Source: an uncultured Prevotella sp. (GTDB taxonomy: Bacteria; Bacteroidota; Bacteroidia; Bacteroidales; Bacteroidaceae). Taken from it: 9,847 nucleotides of DNA. The stretch lies in assembly GCA_905210845.1 (NCBI GenBank), contig CAJLYG010000115.1, positions 1-9,847 on the forward strand. Reading direction: 5' to 3'. Below are positions 7,317 through 9,847 of the stretch, in pieces. The position numbers and the translations under genes were made by a program. Position 1 is the first letter of the stretch, and every line of letters begins with the position of its first letter. Under the pieces are notes generated by a model that saw nothing but the letters and a program-made list of their open reading frames with translations, was not told the DNA's origin and searched no databases.

Positions 7317-8249
7317 GTGAAAGGACTTGTCATTAAGAATACAGGTAGCTGGTACACCGTCCAAACGGATGATGGACAGGTTATCGAATGTAAGATCAAG
7401 GGCAATTTTCGGCTAAAAGGCATCCGCAGCACCAATCCGGTAGCTGTGGGTGACCATGTCGAAATATTGATAAACCAGGAGAATACTGCGTTTATTACGG
7501 CAATTGAGGACAGGAAGAACTACATCATTCGCAAGTCGCCTAATCTCAGCAAGCAAAGTCATATCCTTGCCGCCAACCTTGATCAGGTGTTTCTTGTGGT
7601 GACAGTGAACTATCCGCAAACCAGCACGACATTTATCGATAGGTTCTTGGCAGGTGCTGAGGCTTATCGTGTACCGGTAGTCCTTGTCTTCAATAAGATG
7701 GACATGTTGGATGCAGAAGAATTGCATTATGAGCAGATGATGATGACGCTCTATGATACAATCGGATATCAATGCTTTGAGGTGTCTGCATCCACGGGAG
7801 AGGGGATCGACAAGATCCGTCCTTTGTTGAAGGATCAGGTGACATTGCTGAGTGGCAACAGTGGCGTGGGCAAGTCAACCCTCATCAATCTCTTCCTTCC
7901 AGGGGCCCATCTGAAAACGGCAGAGATCAGCGATGCCCATAACACGGGCATGCATACGACCACGTTCAGTGAGATGCTATCCTTGCCCGAGGGGGGATTT
8001 GTGATTGATACCCCAGGCATTAAGGGATTTGGGACCTTTGATATCGAAAAGGAAGAATTGACAAGCTACTTTAAGGAAATCTTCCACTTCTCAAAGAGTT
8101 GTAGGTTCAACAATTGCACGCATACTCACGAGCCCGGCTGTGCAGTGCGAAAGGCGGTGGAAGAGCATTATATAGCAGAAAGCCGTTATCAGAGCTACCT
8201 TTCTATGCTTGAGGATAAGGATGAGAACAAGTATCGTGAGGCCTTTTAA
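7317..8249 (+). CDS. rsgA: Small ribosomal subunit biogenesis GTPase RsgA
   Basis: GTPase that helps late maturation of the 30S subunit. The 310 residues show an N-terminal OB-fold (about 1-65). The GTPase domain is circularly permuted, with motifs in the order G4 NKMD (126-129), G5 SAS (157-159), G1 GNSGVGKST (180-188), G2 with the TTT at 214-216, and G3 DTPG (231-234). The C-terminal zinc finger is Cys262-x4-Cys267-x-His269-x5-Cys275, the spacing of this family. The start is GTG, only 3 nt after the frr stop, so translation is likely coupled to frr; no in-frame ATG nearby would keep the OB-fold. Its TAA stop overlaps the stop of the convergent Arc-like gene. Confidence 0.97.
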   Translation: MKGLVIKNTGSWYTVQTDDGQVIECKIKGNFRLKGIRSTNPVAVGDHVEILINQENTAFITAIEDRKNYIIRKSPNLSKQSHILAANLDQVFLVVTVNYPQTSTTFIDRFLAGAEAYRVPVVLVFNKMDMLDAEELHYEQMMMTLYDTIGYQCFEVSASTGEGIDKIRPLLKDQVTLLSGNSGVGKSTLINLFLPGAHLKTAEISDAHNTGMHTTTFSEMLSLPEGGFVIDTPGIKGFGTFDIEKEELTSYFKEIFHFSKSCRFNNCTHTHEPGCAVRKAVEEHYIAESRYQSYLSMLEDKDENKYREAF

Positions 8250-8461
8250 GCATCGCTACCTTGTTTGTTTTTCCTGTTTTCGTTTTTTTCTTTTTGCTTT
8301 TTCGGTAATCGTCCATTCTTGCGCAGCGCTTCCGTGATGATCCACTGCAGTTGTCCGTTCGTAGAACGGAACTCATCAGCAGCCCATTTCTCAATGGCTT
8401 CCATCGTTTCGGAATCGATGCGCAAGATGAAACTTTTCGACTTGTTTTCCTTTTCTTTCAT
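8246..8461 (-). CDS. Arc-like ribbon-helix-helix DNA-binding protein
   Basis: Small putative transcriptional regulator. The 71 residues fit a ribbon-helix-helix fold: beta strand at about 10-15 (SFILRI), helix A at about 17-31, a turn RSTNGQ, and helix B at about 36-48. It aligns by eye with phage P22 Arc, including the FxLR strand, the RSxN turn and a closing NGR/EGR. Of the Arc base-contacting strand residues only the Arg seems kept, so specificity should differ. The tail (51-71) is rich in Lys, Asn and Glu and probably disordered. It starts 37 nt after the SPFH stop, so the two are probably one transcript. Its target is unknown; autoregulation of the SPFH promoter is a reasonable guess. 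The TAA stop shares TTAA with rsgA. Confidence 0.85.
   Translation of the reverse strand: MKEKENKSKSFILRIDSETMEAIEKWAADEFRSTNGQLQWIITEALRKNGRLPKKQKEKNENRKNKQGSDA
8261..8302 (+). other. T-rich tract just downstream of rsgA
   Basis: About 32 of 42 bases are T on the plus strand, starting 12 nt after the rsgA stop. It is the antisense of the Lys/Asn-rich tail of the Arc-like gene. It would give the rsgA transcript a U-rich 3' end, but I see no GC-rich hairpin before it, so calling it a terminator is speculative. Confidence 0.3.
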
Positions 8462-8498
8462 GTATTTACAGTTGAGAAACGTCTATTGCCCTCATGGC

Positions 8499-9464
8499 TT
8501 ACATGTTTAATGTTCCCGTGTTGACGACAGGTTGCGCGGTATCATCTCCGCAAAGCACGACCATGAGATTGCTTACCATAGCTGCTTTCTTGTCGTCATC
8601 CAAGTCAACGACATTCTCATCAGAAAGTTTTTGAAGGGCAATCTTTACCATGCTGACCGCTCCCTCCACGATCTTTTCGCGTGCGGAGATGATCGCTGAA
8701 GCTTGCTGTCGACGTAGCATGACGGCTGCGATCTCTGGCGCATAGGCAAGGTAGTTGATACGGGCTTCCACGACTTCGATACCAGCCATGGCCAGGCGCT
8801 CGTCGAGCTTGGCTTCCAGTTGCTTGTTGATCTCATCTCCACCTCCACGTAGCGTCAGTTCCTTGCTTGAAATATCCTCTTCGTCGTAGGCGTACATGCC
8901 CGCTACTTGTCGAAGGGCGGCATCACTCTGTACTTTGACGAAGTTTTCGAAAGCTCTCATGATCGTGTTGACATCACGCGCGATCGCATTTGTACTTTGT
9001 GCCATGGTTTGGGCATCAATTTCAAACATGGCCTTGTACGTGTCCTTTAGTTTCCAAACCATGACCAATCCAATCATGACCGGATTCCCGATCTTGTCAT
9101 TGACCTTGATAGGCTCTGCGTCTAAATTGCGTGCGCGCAGAGATAGTTTTTTCGCATTGATAAATGGATTGACCCAATAAAAACCTACAGCCGTAAAAGT
9201 GCCACGATATTTACCGAAGAACATCATGACTCGTGCCTCATTGGGCTCTTGTTGGATGAATCCTTTGAAGCTGAATAGGACAGCAATCACGATGAGGACC
9301 CCAAGAACGAACACAGGGATTCCTACCAGATAGTTCTCGCTGTCAATTGTATTTCCTCCGAAGATTGTGCAGGCAATGCCTAAGAGTCCAAACACGATCA
9401 GTAGTGTCAATGCAGAGAAGCCATTGATGGTCATCCCCTCAAACTTGAATTCTTGATTTTCCAT
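8499..9464 (-). CDS. SPFH/band-7 domain membrane protein
   Basis: Member of the stomatin/prohibitin/flotillin/HflK superfamily, which builds oligomeric scaffolds in membrane microdomains and often controls proteases. With the chosen start it has 321 residues. There are two N-terminal membrane segments at about 14-36 (NGFSALTLLIVFGLLGIACTIF) and 47-68. The SPFH domain runs from about residue 69 (FIQQEPNEARVMMFFGKYRGT) to about 250, including GFYWVNPF, LDAEPIKVNDKIGNPVMIG and the helical EINKQLEAKLDERLAMAGIEV. An Ala/Arg-rich helical region ends the fold (RRQQASAIISAREKIVEGAV). I chose the ATG at 9464 because AAGGATT sits just upstream and MENQEF leads straight into the first helix. The 31-codon upstream extension to 9557 crosses the predicted promoter and has no family resemblance. 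The exact cellular role of this subfamily is not known to me. Confidence 0.93.
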   Translation of the reverse strand: MENQEFKFEGMTINGFSALTLLIVFGLLGIACTIFGGNTIDSENYLVGIPVFVLGVLIVIAVLFSFKGFIQQEPNEARVMMFFGKYRGTFTAVGFYWVNPFINAKKLSLRARNLDAEPIKVNDKIGNPVMIGLVMVWKLKDTYKAMFEIDAQTMAQSTNAIARDVNTIMRAFENFVKVQSDAALRQVAGMYAYDEEDISSKELTLRGGGDEINKQLEAKLDERLAMAGIEVVEARINYLAYAPEIAAVMLRRQQASAIISAREKIVEGAVSMVKIALQKLSDENVVDLDDDKKAAMVSNLMVVLCGDDTAQPVVNTGTLNM

Positions 9465-9495
9465 AATCCTTGGTATTAATGTTAGTGTATAATAT

Positions 9496-9523
9496 GATAT
9501 CACTTTGATATCGCAAAGATATA
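9496..9523. promoter_or_regulatory. Three phased GATATC-type sites over the SPFH promoter (putative operator)
   Basis: GATATC at 9496-9501, GATATC at 9507-9512 and GATATA at 9518-9523 are spaced exactly 11 bp apart, about one helical turn. The first two are perfect palindromes. The third overlaps the -7 box, and the others cover the expected transcription start. Overlapping them is an inverted repeat, CTTTG (9503-9507) with CAAAG (9514-9518). The placement is what an operator would show. The binding protein is not known; the Arc-like protein encoded downstream is a candidate. Confidence 0.45.
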
Positions 9524-9545
9524 ATAACGAACCTGAATATACAAG
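9514..9545 (-). promoter_or_regulatory. Predicted promoter of the SPFH/Arc-like unit
   Basis: Reading leftwards, the -7 box TATCTTTG (9514-9521) fits TAnnTTTG. A -33-like CTTG (9542-9545) lies 20 bp upstream, the same spacing as in the other two promoters of this window. The leader to the ATG at 9464 would be about 40 nt and ends in AAGGATT before the start codon. Confidence 0.55.
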
Positions 9546-9677
9546 AGCCAAGGACATTTTTTATGAGAATTTAACGATGTCCTTTTATGTATTTGTATTC
9601 ATCCCTGTCATGATGACTAATGAATAAACAGGAATAAATTCGTTACGAAACCTGCAGAGAGGAGAGGGAAAGAAGGG
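9546..9677. other. Intergenic stretch with no recognised feature
   Basis: Part of the 383-nt gene-free region right of the SPFH start (9465-9847). The first hundred bases are AT-rich with stops in several frames, and it then turns purine-rich on the plus strand from about 9655 (GAGAGGAGAGGGAAAGAAGGG). I see no RNA gene, no convincing hairpin and no plausible short gene. The rest of the gene-free region is covered by the promoter, operator-like and repeat entries. Confidence 0.6.
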
Positions 9678-9758
9678 ATAGGAAGCTATAGAAGAAATAT
9701 AGGATGCAATAGGAAGCTATAGGAAACTATAGTGAGGAATAGGATGCAATAGTGTAAA
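9678..9758. repeat. Tandem ten-base repeat array, ATAG-N6
   Basis: Eight consecutive units begin with ATAG, at 9678, 9688, 9699, 9709, 9719, 9729, 9739 and 9749. All steps are 10 bp except one of 11 (an extra T at 9698). The commonest units are ATAGGAAGCT (twice), ATAGGATGCA (twice) and ATAGGAAACT; the last unit, ATAGTGTAAA, is diverged. Joined units create CTATAG palindromes. The array is noncoding and its function is unknown. It could be a slippage-prone minisatellite or a cluster of helically phased binding sites. Confidence 0.8.
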
Positions 9759-9784
9759 TTGTAAATAGCAAGCAGCAGAGCCGT

Positions 9785-9847
9785 GCAAGCAAAGGGGTAA
9801 GGAAAGAGCAAGCAAAGGGGGCAAGGGAAGAGCAAGCAAAAGGGGAC
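9785..9847. repeat. Purine-rich 23-24 nt tandem repeat, cut by the window edge
   Basis: GCAAGCAAAGGGG-type units start at 9785 (23 nt), 9808 (24 nt) and 9832 (partial, 16 nt, ending at the edge). Each has a GCAAGC head, an A3-4/G4-5 run and an AAGG-like tail. A shorter related element, GCAAGCAGCAGAG, begins at 9768. The plus strand is almost pyrimidine-free. The array may continue to the right of the window. No gene is visible. Confidence 0.7.

Noticed and set aside
8265..8510. An 81-codon plus-strand open frame opposite the Arc-like gene, beginning with a Phe/Ser-rich stretch.
   Set aside because: Its hydrophobic start is simply the complement of the Lys-rich tail of the RHH gene. The minus-strand frame has a recognisable fold.
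9465..9557. A 31-codon N-terminal extension of the SPFH protein, starting at 9557.
   Set aside because: It crosses the predicted promoter and lacks family resemblance, while the ATG at 9464 has AAGGATT just upstream and leads directly into the first membrane helix.
9604..9632. CCTGT and ACAGG inverted repeat in the right intergenic region.
   Set aside because: A five-base stem with a loop of about 19 nt is too weak to be distinguished from chance.
9678..9847. Possible CRISPR array at the right edge.
   Set aside because: Units are 10 nt and 23-24 nt with no unique spacers between conserved repeats, and no cas gene is present.

Overview
The window looks like chromosomal DNA from a member of the Bacteroidales (Bacteroidota). 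The evidence is a SusC-type TonB-dependent transporter carrying an STN domain, followed by a SusD-type lipoprotein and preceded by FecR and ECF sigma genes. Promoter boxes also fit the Bacteroidota pattern (-7 TAnnTTTG with a TTG-like -33 box about 20 bp upstream). I cannot name the genus from the sequence alone.

Layout. Positions 1-5489, minus strand: a four-gene nutrient-uptake unit transcribed leftwards, in the order ECF sigma factor, FecR-type anti-sigma factor, SusC-like transporter, SusD-like lipoprotein (the last runs off the left edge). The pieces form a trans-envelope signalling chain. The STN domain of SusC senses substrate and contacts the periplasmic part of FecR, and FecR releases the sigma factor. 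No glycan-degrading enzyme lies in the window, so the substrate is unknown. Positions 5635-8249, plus strand: a divergent block of housekeeping and repair genes. These are tag (3-methyladenine DNA glycosylase I), a GAF-fold free methionine-(R)-sulfoxide reductase, frr (ribosome recycling factor) and rsgA (ribosome-assembly GTPase). frr and rsgA are 3 nt apart and appear to have their own promoter at the end of the reductase gene.

Positions 8246-9464, minus strand: an SPFH/band-7 membrane protein followed by a 71-residue Arc-like ribbon-helix-helix (RHH) protein. The RHH gene converges on rsgA, and the two TAA stops share the four bases TTAA. Positions 9465-9847 hold no gene. The stretch contains the SPFH promoter, an 11-bp-phased triplet of GATATC-like sites over that promoter, an array of ten-base ATAG repeats, and the start of a purine-rich array of 23-24 nt repeats cut by the right edge.

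Most of the window is ordinary core genome. I see no clear new multi-gene system. The most interesting observation is the phased GATATC triplet over the promoter of an SPFH-RHH gene pair, because RHH proteins typically bind phased tandem sites. This suggests, but does not prove, an autoregulated membrane-scaffold module.
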